Below are positions 29,775 through 45,307 of a stretch of 64,000 nucleotides of DNA, in pieces. The stretch is from Neospora caninum Liverpool (Eukaryota > Apicomplexa > Conoidasida > Eucoccidiorida > Sarcocystidae): NCBI RefSeq assembly GCF_000208865.1, contig NC_018392.1, positions 2,314,793 to 2,378,792 of the forward strand, read 5' to 3'. The notes beneath the pieces are model-generated. The model worked only from the letters and a program-made list of their open reading frames with translations. It ran no database searches and was not told where the DNA came from. The position numbers were made by a program, and so were the translations under genes. Positions within the stretch are counted from its first letter, which is position 1. Each line of letters starts with the position of its first letter.

Positions 29775-32378
29775 AGTGTGGATGTGCCCACGGTTCTTCG
29801 GTTCAACCTCGCGCCTTTCGCCCTTCCGCACAAAAAGAAAAGGCTCTGAAACGGGGAGCCCAAGGGGCAGTCGGGGCTCTTCGGACCGAAGAGATACAAA
29901 CTCGCGAAACGGTACGAAAACGAGACAATGGAGAGAGAGCAAAGGCCTAGGGTCCTTGCGGCCTGAGGAAGTGTCCTTCACACTTTCGACAAGACAGGGA
30001 GGCGTTCAGACAGCGGGGAGATGAGACAGAAAGAAGGTCAGACCGGGGGAGACGAGACTAAGGGGAAAGCAGAAAAGGAGGAGACCGGCGGGAGAAGACA
30101 GAAAAAGGCGAGAGTGCAGTGAGCGGACACGAGAGGCTTCGGAAGTTGCTAAGTGTCTCTCACATTGGGGTGGTGATTCCTCAGTGTACACCGTCGTAAC
30201 CTGTTCGAGAAGAGAGAGGAAAAGAAAACGAAGAAGGAACGCGGGGCGAAGGAAACCGGCACGATCCGCGGGGCGAAGGAACCGGCACGATCCGCGGGAC
30301 GCGCACGCTCGCTCGGCAGATGAGACCGTGACAAATACGTACAGGGGAGTGCGAAGTGGTGGAAGCGACGAGCAGAAACGGACAACTGCAAACAGACAAT
30401 GACTGAGAAGCAAGGGGAGACACACTGACCCACAATTTCCACGATTCATTCCGGAGTGTGCGGCGGAGCATTCCGCAGGAGACATCGAGGCTGTTCCACG
30501 AAGGCTTGGGGAGACGAAGAGAGCCTTGAGACAGGAACGAAACAGGCACGTGCCGCACTTGCCCGACCGGAGGATCAAGGCGAAAAGGGAGCAAACTCGC
30601 GTCCTCTCCACCCAGCGTGCACTCTTTTCCGCTTTTTGTGTTGCTTCGGCCTCCAGGAAACGTCTCGGCAAATCCCGATACACCTCTCTGTACCGCTCTC
30701 TCGGTGGGCCGGGGCTGCAGAGGGAAACAGAAACCGAGGGCTGAAGAGAGCGAAGTTCCTCTTTCCGCGAGTGCGCTGAAGCGCGCAAGCAAGGCGTAGA
30801 AAGAGAGGAAGATGAAAGAAAAGCCAGAATCAGAAAAATCCGTTCAGTTTTGCCCCGCCTCTGCACTCTTCTGCAATCACACGCATGCCTCTATCTCTGA
30901 AAAGCGGGCATGCAATTTTCGGCGCGAGCTCTCACACCTCGAGGAGGAACTGGATCGACGCCGAAGTTCTTCAGTGCACAGCCGCGGCGCCATGAACTAT
31001 TCTGCGCAAGAGCAGCCGTGCGGAAAGGACCGCTGGCAGAAGGAACAAAGCAAACGGGAATTTGGTTTTTCCATGGAAGAATCAGACAATTTGCGGCAGT
31101 CGGAACGAAGGTGTAAGGCAAAGAAGACAGAGCCGCTGAGGTCTTTAATCGGTTTAGCGGAAAACTGGTGGCGGGAAAAGGCAAAATCGGTCACACAGCC
31201 GCTTGTGTTGTCCCATGGAAAACTTGAATCTTGGATGTGGACGCTTGACAGGTGTACATACACCTCAGCGTTTTGCTTTTCCTCTGACTCTTCGGAAACA
31301 GATTTCACAGCTGTTTGTGGTATTTGAGACATCGTTTCTCCCGCGCGACTAGACTTGGCTTGCACACTCGCTTCGATGCCTGTGTTGTGTGCCTCCTCAA
31401 TCAACTCGCGGCCGCCCTGTTTTGTAGACGGATCTTGCTTTTGCTGCCTTTAAGTTCCGCCCAAAGAGAGCGCAAAAAAAGGAAACTGGAAGTAGAGAGG
31501 CTAGTCATTATCCTTCTTTTTTCGGTGACTGCTGTGCCATTCACCTGCCCGTGTGTGAAGGTTTTCTTGCCGAGACCCAGCAACACCGTTATTCGTGTTC
31601 CTTTCCCGTTTCTGACGACTCTTGCCTTCCCCAGCTTATTTTTTCCTGTGTCAGACATCCTCTTTGAAGTCTCCAGCCTTGCCCAACCCCATCCATTTCA
31701 ATCTCTTTCACTTCGAAGTCCTCCTTCGCTATTTAGCTGTCTTTTTGCCCCTCATAGTTCCTCCTCTTCTATTCTCTTCTATTCAGCGGTCTTCTTCATC
31801 GCGGCCTTCCTTTCCTGAATCGACTGCTTCTCGGAGCTGTCTTCATTTTCCGACCTTAAATTGTCTTTCGCTCTCAGGTTGCATCTGTCTGGGCCTGTTC
31901 CCCGCCTGTCGTCGTGCTCGGCCGTGTTCTCTTCCTTTCTCTTTTGCCGTGTCTACTTAACGTTTTGTCTTTTTCTTTGTTTCATACCGAAGCATCTTTT
32001 CTTTCACCGGTTCAGCTCCGCGTCTCCGGGCTGTGTGTGTCGGCTAATTGTGCCTCGACTGCTTCGCCAGTTCTGCCCCTCTCGGCGTCTTCCTGCAGCT
32101 TCTCGTCTTTATTCGTCCACAGTAACTTCCTCTGCACACACATATACGCAGATCTGCATAGCTGTTTATATCAATACTAGCCCGTGCACACCTACGTGTA
32201 AGGGATCTCCTCTCTCCTTCCAGCGGTCGGTGCGTAACCGTCGCCTCTCTGTGCCTCGTCTTCTGGTGTACACTCAGCATTGAAAGACCGTGCAAGGTCC
32301 GCTGTGTTTGAGTCACCGCGATTTTCCTTTTTTCTCATAGGATCCCATTTTGGTGACAGGAGACCAACGAGAAGCGCG
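29775..32378. other. Divergent promoter region shared by GCN5 and Rab-like genes
   Basis: A 2.6 kb region between two divergent starts, with no convincing gene. A pyrimidine-rich plus-strand stretch covers about 31600-32150. Two GCATGC hexamers occur close together at 30883-30888 and 30908-30913. Confidence 0.5.
30883..30913. promoter_or_regulatory. Paired GCATGC hexamers in divergent upstream region
   Basis: GCATGC occurs at 30883-30888 and again at 30908-30913, about 1.1 kb upstream of the GCN5 ATG and 1.5 kb upstream of the Rab ATG. TGCATGC-type motifs have been reported as enriched in Toxoplasma promoters and are a common ApiAP2 target type. Function here is inferred from motif identity only. 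Confidence 0.3.
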
Positions 32379-35658
<3,280 letters not shown>

Positions 35659-37337
35659 CGCAGGACGGGAAGAAGGGAAAGAAACGGGAAAGACACCGCG
35701 CACTCAACGACGCTTCGCGAAAACGCGAGCTGTCTGGCGACGGCGACGATTCTGATGCCAAGCAGCAGGGATCTTCCCCCGCGTACACACGCGGCTGTTT
35801 CACAGAACGGTTTCCTCGGTTTCTCGCACACGAAGACCGAAGACTAACAGTAGTAACTAGCAAAAAAACAGTCCCCGTCCCGCGCTCTCGCACATTCTTG
35901 GCACGTTTCCTCCTGTTTTTGTTCCTTGTCTTGCCCGTCTTTTGTTACACGCGATCCGGGAAGGAAAACGGGGCCAGAACATAAGAGACACCGTACAGGC
36001 TCTTCCGCCTTCGCCAAACACCTATGGGGGTTCGTCGGGTTTCTGTCGTCCAGTTGCTCCGTACTCTTTCCCGTTCTGCGCCGTGCCCTACAGGACGCCG
36101 CTACGTTGTGGGCACTCGCAGCGAAGGGGGAACCGACCGTGGGAAGATACAGCGTTGTTTTGCAGGTTCTGTTCGTTTTGTGCGGATTCGAAACCGCCGC
36201 ACGTGCGTTAAAAGGAGAATGTGATCAACGATTGCGGAAATGCACGACCCTCACTTTTGGCTTGGTTCTGACAACACAAGGCAACTGACGTTGGCCCAGC
36301 TCCACAGTACACCTCTTTCTCCTTCCCTTTGGGAAGGATTCCAAAAGATCAAAACCGTTCCCAACGAGCGGGGACGATTGTAAGGCAGAGTGTATGTACA
36401 GCGGAAATACGAGCGATGGGGAGAGCCTCGCGAAAGAGAGACGGACCTGGGAAAAATCACGCAGACTCGAGGCGAGCGGCATTTCCCCGTGTTCCGGCAC
36501 GTAAGCTCGAGGGGCAAGTGTGGCAGAAAGACGGTCGACCCTCAAAACTTTGAATTTTTGAGCACCGTCGAGAAGGAAAGCTCTGATTTCCATGAACGGA
36601 GTTCCATATTAGATTATCTTCGCATGGTCTGTAGTAAGTTAGCATTAAACCGTATCCGGTATTTTCGATGGAGAGAGTGTGAAATCCGAGATCCATGGAG
36701 AAAGGACAGTCGTGCGCCTGCTTAGGGAGAGACGCTTGTATAGCTACAGCACTGTTTCGTGGCTGTGCCCAGAGCGCTTCCAGCTCACCTCTTCTCTCCC
36801 TGCGAGGCTGTCTTCGCTTTCGGCGCGCCAACTGTCCCCCCCAATTTCGCCCAAATGCACACCGACGTGCACAATGCACACCCAATATGAAATCTCCAGG
36901 TGAATCTGCCGCACGATTGCTTTTCGGTAGCGCGCGACGAGGGTGGCAGCTCGAGTCTTTCGTGGAGACCGGCGAAGGTGCTAGAAGCTGAAGAAAAGAA
37001 GCGTGGATAGATGACCAGGGAGACGTTCAGCTGCCTAGCTAGGAGAACCAGATGAACTCGGACACGAGGGCGGATGACGATAGAGGAAACCGCAAAGCCG
37101 ATGCTTTTCTGCTACTTTGTCGACGCTCCCCCTCTTTCTACGGAAAGAATGGAAAACCGTCCCCTCCGCGGCCGCACGAACAGCGGCGAACACCAGGAGA
37201 GAAAACGGATCGGGCACTCAGAGTTTGCCCCTCTCTCCGGCCTCATTCTCGAGGCGAAAAGGAGACGCGTCTCCACTTCAGCGGCACCCGAGCCGATAGC
37301 GATACTCAACACTGGCGAGAAATAGCAGAAATGGACG

Positions 37338-37370
<33 letters not shown>

Positions 37371-38374
37371 GATATGTAAACAGGTATCTGGTGATTCAAG
37401 GCGTTTGCGTTTCGGATTTCTGCTTGCGACTACCCCGCTTTTTTTTTCTTTTGCGCACGCCGGAGACACGGTGTGCATCACAGGAGCTACACTTGACGCG
37501 ACAGACGATCTCTGTCTTTTCTCTTCAGAAATCTTTCCTCTAGAAATTAGACAGCAATACAGTGCGACTCGCGTGACCGAGCGTTGAGCGTTTTTGCTTC
37601 CACATCACGTACACGCCCTTCGCGTGTGTCTCCGGTGAAGGGGCTTTAAAACAGATCGTTTCCGCTGGGGAACTTGTCACCGCTAAATTTGCACACTCCC
37701 CTGTCCTCGGTTCGTGTACAGCGTGGTGGCCCTTATATGGGCTTCCGTTTTCTTTTTTGCTACGCGTGCGTCCCCCCAATCCGCGAGATGGGGAAACGCT
37801 AAAACAATAGCAGAACGTCCGCCAGCAGGGGAGAGACAGCTCTCTAGGTCACACACATCCGCTGTCCGTAATGATGGAGAGAGGCGCCAGGACGAGTCGA
37901 GTGCTTTAAGAGCAGAGAAAATTAAAAGTTAACCACAGATCCGGCCACAGGACCTTGAGCACCCGCTTTGCAAAAAAAAACAAAGTGGAGCAAGAGTCCT
38001 GATAGGGCGGCTTCGATTTCCAATTCCCTAAAGAGCACGAGGGGCAGAAAACGAAAACTTAATTCTCGCTGCGACGGGAGAAGGCACGCCGAAGCTTCGC
38101 AACATCGAATGAATTTCTCATCATCAAAGACCGGCACCCCGCGTCCAACGGCGCAATCCCCCACGGGTAACGGACAGGCCGCAAAAATCCGAAACTCCGT
38201 TCTGACGCCGGACGACACACTGTGGGCATAGACACCCGAACTCTGTCGTGTCATCACGCTTCGCGCCCATAGGTGCGCGGAGACGTGTGTCTTTCACATT
38301 TTCACATCGTTCGGCACGTTTCACACAGTTCGCATTCACATCTCCTTCACGCCTCCGCTCAGAGGCAAAAGCCG
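35659..38374. other. Convergent intergenic region between Rab-like and AT-hook genes
   Basis: It should carry the two 3' untranslated regions. A TA microsatellite lies at 37343-37370. No frame with coding character or RNA gene is recognised. Confidence 0.5.
37343..37370. repeat. TA microsatellite
   Basis: About 14 TA units in the convergent intergenic region. Confidence 0.9.
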
Positions 38375-41300
38375 TCACTCGTCTTGCTTCGCCGTGTCCT
38401 CGTCCGTCGTCTCTCGCAATTCCTTCTCCTCCTCCGTGGCAGGCTTTGCACCTTCTGCTCCCGTCTCCCTCCTCCCGGCACTTCCTGCGGTACCTGCCTC
38501 TGATTCTCTCTCCACCTCGTCCTCGACATTTCCTTCCGCGACGTCGGTTTCCTCCTTTGTCTCTCCCACATCCGCCTCCCGTCCGCCGCTGCTGCACTCC
38601 CTGCCACTCTTCTCTTCACTGCCTTGGCGAGATGCGTCCTCGCCCGCCGCACGATGTCGCCCTGTCTCCTCGCCCATCGGCCCGTCCGCACTGGTGCGCT
38701 CCGCCACAAAATCCTCGAAAGACACTTCGGCGAATGCAGACTGCTTGTCCAGGCCGAGGTGCTCCTCGGCATCAGAACCCCTTGCTTCCTTGGCATCCTC
38801 TCTCTCGTCGCGTCCACGGACTCCACAGCCCTCGTCCACGTGCCTATCCGTGTCCCCTGACCGGGAACCTACGGCTCGGTCCTCTTCGCCGTCCGAGAGG
38901 ACGTGGCGCCGCAGCTGCTGAGCCATCAGCTGAACAAACTGCATGTGGACTGCCCCACTTTCGAGAAGCGACTGGAGACACGCCTTCATTGTGGGGTCGG
39001 TCCCTGGCCCTTCCTTCTCCCTCTGCGCGTCCTCCCACAGCTGCTTTGTCTTCCTCTCCCCTCGCTCCTGCGCCCGCATACTCGCCACCACGCGGAGCAA
39101 CGCCTGCTGGACCTCAAAGAGCATCGCGCACTGCATGAACTGCGCCATGAACGAGTAATGGGCTGACAGCTGCAAGAGGGCGTGCGTGTCTGCGGAGAGA
39201 GCCTCCAACAACGAGGAACGCGAAGATCCTCCGTTCGAAGACCTCCTCTCAGGGGCCTCTCCTCCGTTCACGCGGTCCAGCGCCTCCAAACGCCGCGCAC
39301 GCGAAAGACGCTCCTGTTGACTGGCCTCCGAGGGAAACAGGGCCGAGGCCAGCATCGCCGCCCCTCCGCATGCAAACTGCCGACCGTTCCCGTTGCCCAT
39401 CTGGGGCTTCGCTCCCCGGTCCTTGTTGCCTACACCCGGCGTGAGACCTGGCAGCGTCCCCAAGAAGCTCAGCGCACTCAGTCGGGCCTCTTCGTCCGCC
39501 CCCCACACCGCGTCACTCGCCCCACACCTGTCCCCTCGGCACACACTGTCTCCACCCCACAAGAGCGACCCCGCCATCGCGGCCGACGACGCGGCCGCTG
39601 CGGCGACAGCCGCGTTCGGGTGCTGGCCCGACAGCACGTTCGGCAGCTTGAGAGCTGTCGAACGCCCTGGCGCACGAAGTGGGTCCGAGCTTTTCCGTCC
39701 CAGTTCCTGTTTGGGGAAGAAGTCCCGCGTCTGGGGACCGTCATGGCCCGCTTCGCTCGCCTCGCCGGCTCCTGCGCCAGTCGCACGCATCGACGCCAGA
39801 GTCGCCCGCGGGAAGCCCTCCTCTCCGAGGCCTCCTGCGGCGGCTGCGGAAAGCAGCGACCCCGACGACGGACCACTCAGCGCGCTCACGCACTGGAGGA
39901 GAGCCTTCGCTTCTGCCACAGCGCCCGCTTCTCCGCTCCGGTCCTCGCGGTTCTCCTGACTGTGTCCGACTCCCGCCGCGACGTCGTCGTTCGCCTCGCT
40001 CTCCTGTCCAGCGGAAGACCCAGCAGCCGCGAAGTCCCCCGATGCCAGCTGGGGCTCCGCCGCGCCGCGGGCCACCAGGTGCATCATCGAGGGAAGAACG
40101 GAGACGCTCTCCAAGGTCGCGTCACGAGATCCTTCGTCGCTCCTCCGTCCCGCTCCGCCTTCCATCTTCCTCTCCTCACTGTTCACTTGGTCCGCGAGGT
40201 GATGGTCCAGGGCCTTCAGGAGGATCTCAATCTGCCTCATCTCCTCCTCCATCGCCCCCGCGCCGGCCGGATTCTTGCGTCTCCACCCTGCTTCACCCGC
40301 CCCGGTTTCCCTCCCCAGAGGCGCTTCCTTGCCGCCTTCGGCCTGCGCCGCCGGGGCCAAAACGTCCAGGTCCACCGGCAAACCCGCGCTGCTCCGTCGC
40401 CGCGGAGGCTCTGCGCCCGCCGGCTCTCGCGCGTCCCCGGCGTCGCCCTCGGGCACGTTCTGCGCCCCGCGCTCCGCCAGGGCGAGGTGCGCCGACGGGG
40501 ACAGGGACGGCCCGATGTCGGCCGCGACCGCCGCCTCGGCCACTTGCAGCATCAATGACCGGAGCGAATCCATGGTTTCTTGCCCCTGTGAGTTGGTTGC
40601 GTCGAGTTCTTCCTCCAAGAGACGGGACAACTCCGACAGCTGGCCGGCGCCGGTGTCTTGAGCCCCGCCCGCACCCAGCAGACGCGACCGCTTAGGCGCC
40701 TGACCGAGGCTCGAAGACAAGTCAAGCGCTGCCGCGTCGCCCCGACCGCGCTTCGCGCCCTGCGCAGCCAAGGAAGAAGTGAGGGCTTGTTGGAGATTGC
40801 CTTCGCCCACGAGGAACCGCGAGGACAAGAGCTCGTCGCCCACGCCCTTGAAGTTCAGTTCGTCCCGACCGTGACCGCTCAAATCCGCAGGGCCTCCCTC
40901 GGCTGCGCCTGCGCCGAAGACGGAGAAGCCTTCAGGCTTCAAGAGGTTCAGAGCCGAGGCCGCCGTGGGACTGTGTCCGTTGAACTGCGGATAGCCCTGG
41001 GGCGTCGCGCCCGCCGAGGCCGCGAGGTGGTTAGGCATCAAGAGCTCGTTTCCGCCTCTATCCCCAGCCGCTTCCGCGTAGCCCAGGCCACTGCCGGGGA
41101 GACAGAACCCTGCGTCGGCGCCACCCGCCGGCTTCTGAGCGAGGTCATGGAGCCCCAACTCCTCGCGCAGCGCAACAAGAGACGGGAGGTTCTGGCGCGT
41201 CTTCCTCGGGCGGCCCCGAGAGCGTTTCTCCTGGCCGCTGACGCCGTTTACTCTGTCTCGGTCAAGGGCCGACCCTGGCCCAAGGACCTCCGGCGGGAGG

Positions 41301-44300
41301 AAGAGCGACTCGCACCCTGCACTGCTCTGCACGTTCTCGTCCTGCGTCAACTCGCCGTTCTCGCGCTCTTGCCGGCTCAGGCTCCCCGCGAGGAGCTCGT
41401 GGAGTGCCTCGGCCCCGAGCCACGCCGCCGCCGCGGGGGTCTGCCGCTCCTCTTCGCCCTCCAGACCCTGTTCCCTGTCTCCACCGGACGAAGGCCGGCG
41501 CAGAGACAACGCGGCGCAAATCCGCTCTGCGGAGGATTCAAAGGAAGAGATCGCCCCGCCCGTCGAGAGACGTGGCCCAGAAAACGGCGACGGCGGCGCG
41601 GCCGTGTCGCCTAACTCCATGGAGGCGCTGTGATGGAACGGCGGCGGATAGACAGAAGACAGATTCTCGCCCGGATCGCCCACGCTCGGCTGATCTTTGT
41701 CGCACTCCTCCTGGGCCACGGCGCTGGCCAGCAACATGTCGCTGGTGGTCACCCCGGCCTGAGGAGCCATCGCGTGCCACGGAAAGCCGCCGTCGGTCTG
41801 CGGCGCGAAATTCGCGGCTTGGGAGAGGACCTGCGAGGTCACTTCCGGCCCTGCATGCGGGGAGGCTGCCTCCGGTGACGACGCATTGTGCACGGCTTCT
41901 TCGGTGCTGAGTAAAACATGCAAGAGAGAGAGCGCCCAGGCGTGTGAGTGTGGCGCGCGGGGCTCAAAGGGACGGACGTCCCACGCACGCTAAAGGCGCT
42001 GAGAGAGAAAAAAACGACTGAGGCGCGCGCGCTACCCCGCACAGCTCTCCGCAGGCCGGCGGAAGCCACGCGAGGCAGCCCCACACGCACAACCCTCCAA
42101 ACGATATACACAACAAAGGAGGTTACGCGTTCGAGGCACGGCGCGACGCCTCAAAAGTGAGCAAACGAGGCGCCAGAACGCGAGGAAGCCGTGAAAGGAA
42201 CTGGCCAAAGAAGGGCGACCGCATACAGGAGACGGGATCGCGCCGATGGCGGGCGACGAGGACCGCGAGAAAACGAAAGCGTGGGTGGAAGGAAAGAGGG
42301 ACGAACTTGTGAGCAGACGAAGCAACAAACAGACAAGGAAAAAAGAGACAGTTTCCGATGCTACGTGACTTACTCGCTCTGGCCTCCCTCCTTGGCTGTG
42401 AGCGCGTCGCATTTGTGGGTCAGCGCCGTGCACTTGAGCAGAAAGTCCCACACGTCCGCGCCCATTAAGTGGGTCACTTTGAACAGTTCCTGAAGGCCAA
42501 AATTGAAAAAAGACTCGCGGGACGTTCAGCGGAAGCCTCAGTGGCCGAGACGACGGAGCGGAAGTTTCCCGCCTACGAAAAAAGAGCCATCTACAAAAAG
42601 GAGGAGACATACCTGGACAGTGGCGAGTGTGAAGAGATCACGACGATAGAGACCCTCCGCCGTCAGTCGCTTCTGCCAGTAGTCCGGGTCTGACCAATAT
42701 ACACCACGGAGTTTGCGGAGAAGCAGGCGGCGACCGTCTGCCCCGACTGGCCACGCGAATCCGTGAACCCAAGAATCATACGAATAAAGGTGCGGATTCT
42801 TCAACAGCTCCACTGCAAAGCTGCTGCCCGACACCTGAGGACAGAGGAACGACAGGGAAACCAAGCAAAGTGGATGAGGTGCGCACGACGCTCTCTCCCA
42901 CAGAAAAAGGCAACGGGCGGAGACGGACGAGAAGCGTGGCGCAGGCAAACAACTTCGAGCGACAAAAGGTCAAAGATATAACCAACATACACCCATACCG
43001 ATACATTTACGTACATGAATATATATGACACACACACACACGCAAGCACATGCACGCATATATATATATATATATATATGTATATTACCCATAAATATAT
43101 CTGTCTGCGCGCCGCCTCGGGACTGTCGCAGTCCCCACGCGTAGAAAGGCGCTGTGCCCGGCCTTGAGGCCGCATCCCACGAGGTGTTGCGCGGCAACCT
43201 TGCGTACCTTGGAAAGGTCGACATGCTTGGCCTCCTCTGCGAAGGGTCCGAGTTGCTCCATTTGGCGGTACGCGAGATCGTACTTGGTTCGCTTTCTGCG
43301 GTTTCTTCCTCCCCTACGGACGACGCCGGCAGGCGACACACTCTTGACCATGACGGAAGTCATCGAACTGGAGTTGGAAAGAAGATGCTGAGACCCGCCG
43401 TAGTTCGAGGGCGTGGCCCCAGTGGAACACGGCGCCGAGTTGATGAGCGAGCGGGAGAGGGCATGGGGACGGGAGGCCTGCGCTCTGTCTCCACTCTTTT
43501 GGCAAGCCTTCGCCCCTTTTTGCCTACCGCCCTTCTCGCCACACCCGAAGGCTCCATTCGCATGCAATCCGAGAGGCCCCCGCGGCGCGAGGCCCTCGCC
43601 GGGCCCGAGGGGGAGACCAAACGCTGCGTCGAGGGCGTTCCCATGGAGATGATGCGCCGGCGACTCGTCGTGCTCCGAGAAGGCTGGCGACCCAGCCACA
43701 GGCAGCGCTCGGGGGGTCGGCGCTCCGTGGGAGGCCTCGTCGTTCATGAGAGACGCCGAGAGGGCGACGAGCTCGGGAGGGAGCGCCTCGTTCGGTCGCT
43801 TCGGCAGAGAGGACGCATTCTTCGCACATTCAAGCCACACAGACAGCCCCGCGGGAGAGCTGAGGAGCCGACGGCCTTCCTCGAGGAGGTCTGCAGCCAT
43901 CGGGAATCCTGTCCCCAACTCTGGCGTGGAAACGACCGGGTTCGCGCCCTTCGCCTCTGGAGCCGCTCCGTTGTCTCCGGCAAACTGGCCTTCTCTCGGT
44001 TCATCTTTCCCCAGAGCAGAGGCAAGAGAGAGCAGCCGACTCCGCTCACTGTCCTCGCCCGCCGGTCGTCCGAGGGCGGCCTGTGCAGACGCCATCTCCG
44101 CCGCCACCGCCGCGAGGCCCCGGGCGAAATCGACCGCCGGCTGGAGATCCGCGTCTCCCGGCGCACTCGGCGTCGTTCTGTTTCTTTCCGTCCCCTGTCC
44201 GGCATAAGACTTAGCCAGCGCTGAGGACACCTCTGCATTTTCGTGAAGCTCTTGCTTCGCGCCCGCAAGCGCAGTCTGCGACCCGAAGCCCCGTCTGCTC

Positions 44301-45307
44301 GTTTCTTCGTCACCGTCTGCGAGAGTCGCACGGGACCCGGAGTCGCCCGCGGAGGAAGGACCGTCCGTTCGGGCCCTTCGCTTCCGCGGCTGTTCGTCGG
44401 ACTTCACGAGGTCCACTCCAGTTCCAAAGGACGTGAACTCGCCTCCGCCAAGCGCTGTCGCATTCCCGGAAGCGTCAGTCAAAGTGAGGTTTGCGACCGC
44501 GTCTTCGCTGGGGTCTTTCCCCGAAACCCCCACGAGCTGGCGTATCCGACGCATCGCTGCCTTGCGTGAGCTACGTTCTGCCCGTCCTCCCGAGACTGCA
44601 TTGATGGCACTCGTTTCTTTCGCAAAAGACGGACTCTCTGGCTCTTCCGAGTCCGAGTGTGTCCCGTCGAGGGACGGCGCGACGTCTCGCTCGTCTCTCT
44701 TCTGGGCACTGCCTGGAACGGTGCCGCACGACACACCCTCTTCGTCCACGCCTTTCTTTCGCTCCGCCTCGTCCTCCGAACGGCCCGCAAGCTGCGGGGC
44801 TGCGCGGCCTCTCCGTGCCGGACTCGGCGTCTCGCCGCTGCTGGACGCCTGGGACAGATCTTCAGGTTTCCCACGGGAAGCGCTCTTCGGGGTCGTCCCG
44901 GACCCATCGAGAGCCGAAGGCGTGCGAGGACTGCCTCCCTCGCGGCTAGCTGTGCTGTCGCATTCGTCTTGGGGGATCGCCGTCGAGGCAGAAGACGTGG
45001 AAGAGACGTGGAGAGAGAGAAACACGGAGTTGCTTTTCGGGCTCGCGAGACTCGCGCCCGGAGACGAAGCTGGAGACACGGAGACCCTTCCCGCGGACTT
45101 GTCTCCACGGCCGTCCGCAGACATCACGGGGATCGCGCCACTGGCGAGAGCCGCCGACTTTAATGACTCCATGCTCGAAACGGAAATACTGTTCTGTGAG
45201 GTGGAGGGGGGTCGAGATACAGACAGAGGAGAACGAGGGGACGAGACAGCTGCGACGGACGACTCCAGAAGCTTCTTTGATTCACCTGAAGCTACTGGAC
45301 CCGTCAT
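38375..45307 (-). CDS. Very large AT-hook protein of unknown function with one conserved island
   Basis: Four exons join in phase: 45307-43208, 42834-42613, 42489-42374 and 41906-38375, giving 1,989 residues. I do not recognise the family. Residues 1-660 are Ser/Ala/Gly/Glu-rich and look disordered. Residues about 668-812, spread over exons 1-4, look folded: a basic patch (RNRRKRTKYDLAYRQMEQLG), then Trp/Tyr-rich sequence (SYDSWVHGFAWPVGADG, LRGVYWSDPDYWQKRL), then FTLATVQELFKVTHLMGADVW. An AT-hook, RGRPRK, lies near 1,045. A helical, Met/Gln-rich region at about 1720-1820 could oligomerise, and the last 150 residues are very acidic. The RGRPRK core implies minor-groove DNA binding, so a nuclear regulatory role is inferred. 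I considered an ApiAP2 factor, but no segment shows the three-strand AP2 pattern. It is divergent from the membrane-protein gene at 51217. Confidence 0.82.
43059..43079. repeat. TA microsatellite beside a CA tract, in AT-hook gene intron
   Basis: CA units at about 43028-43041 and TA units at 43059-43079 lie in the first intron (42835-43207) of the AT-hook gene. Confidence 0.85.

Noticed and set aside
38248..41614. Several long plus-strand frames across this region
   Set aside because: They lie opposite the AT-hook protein exon, which joins in phase to upstream exons; the plus frames have no motif or exon partners.
42613..43310. ApiAP2 DNA-binding domain in the AT-hook protein
   Set aside because: The GVYW segment recalls AP2, but the spacing of the three strands and the following helix do not fit.
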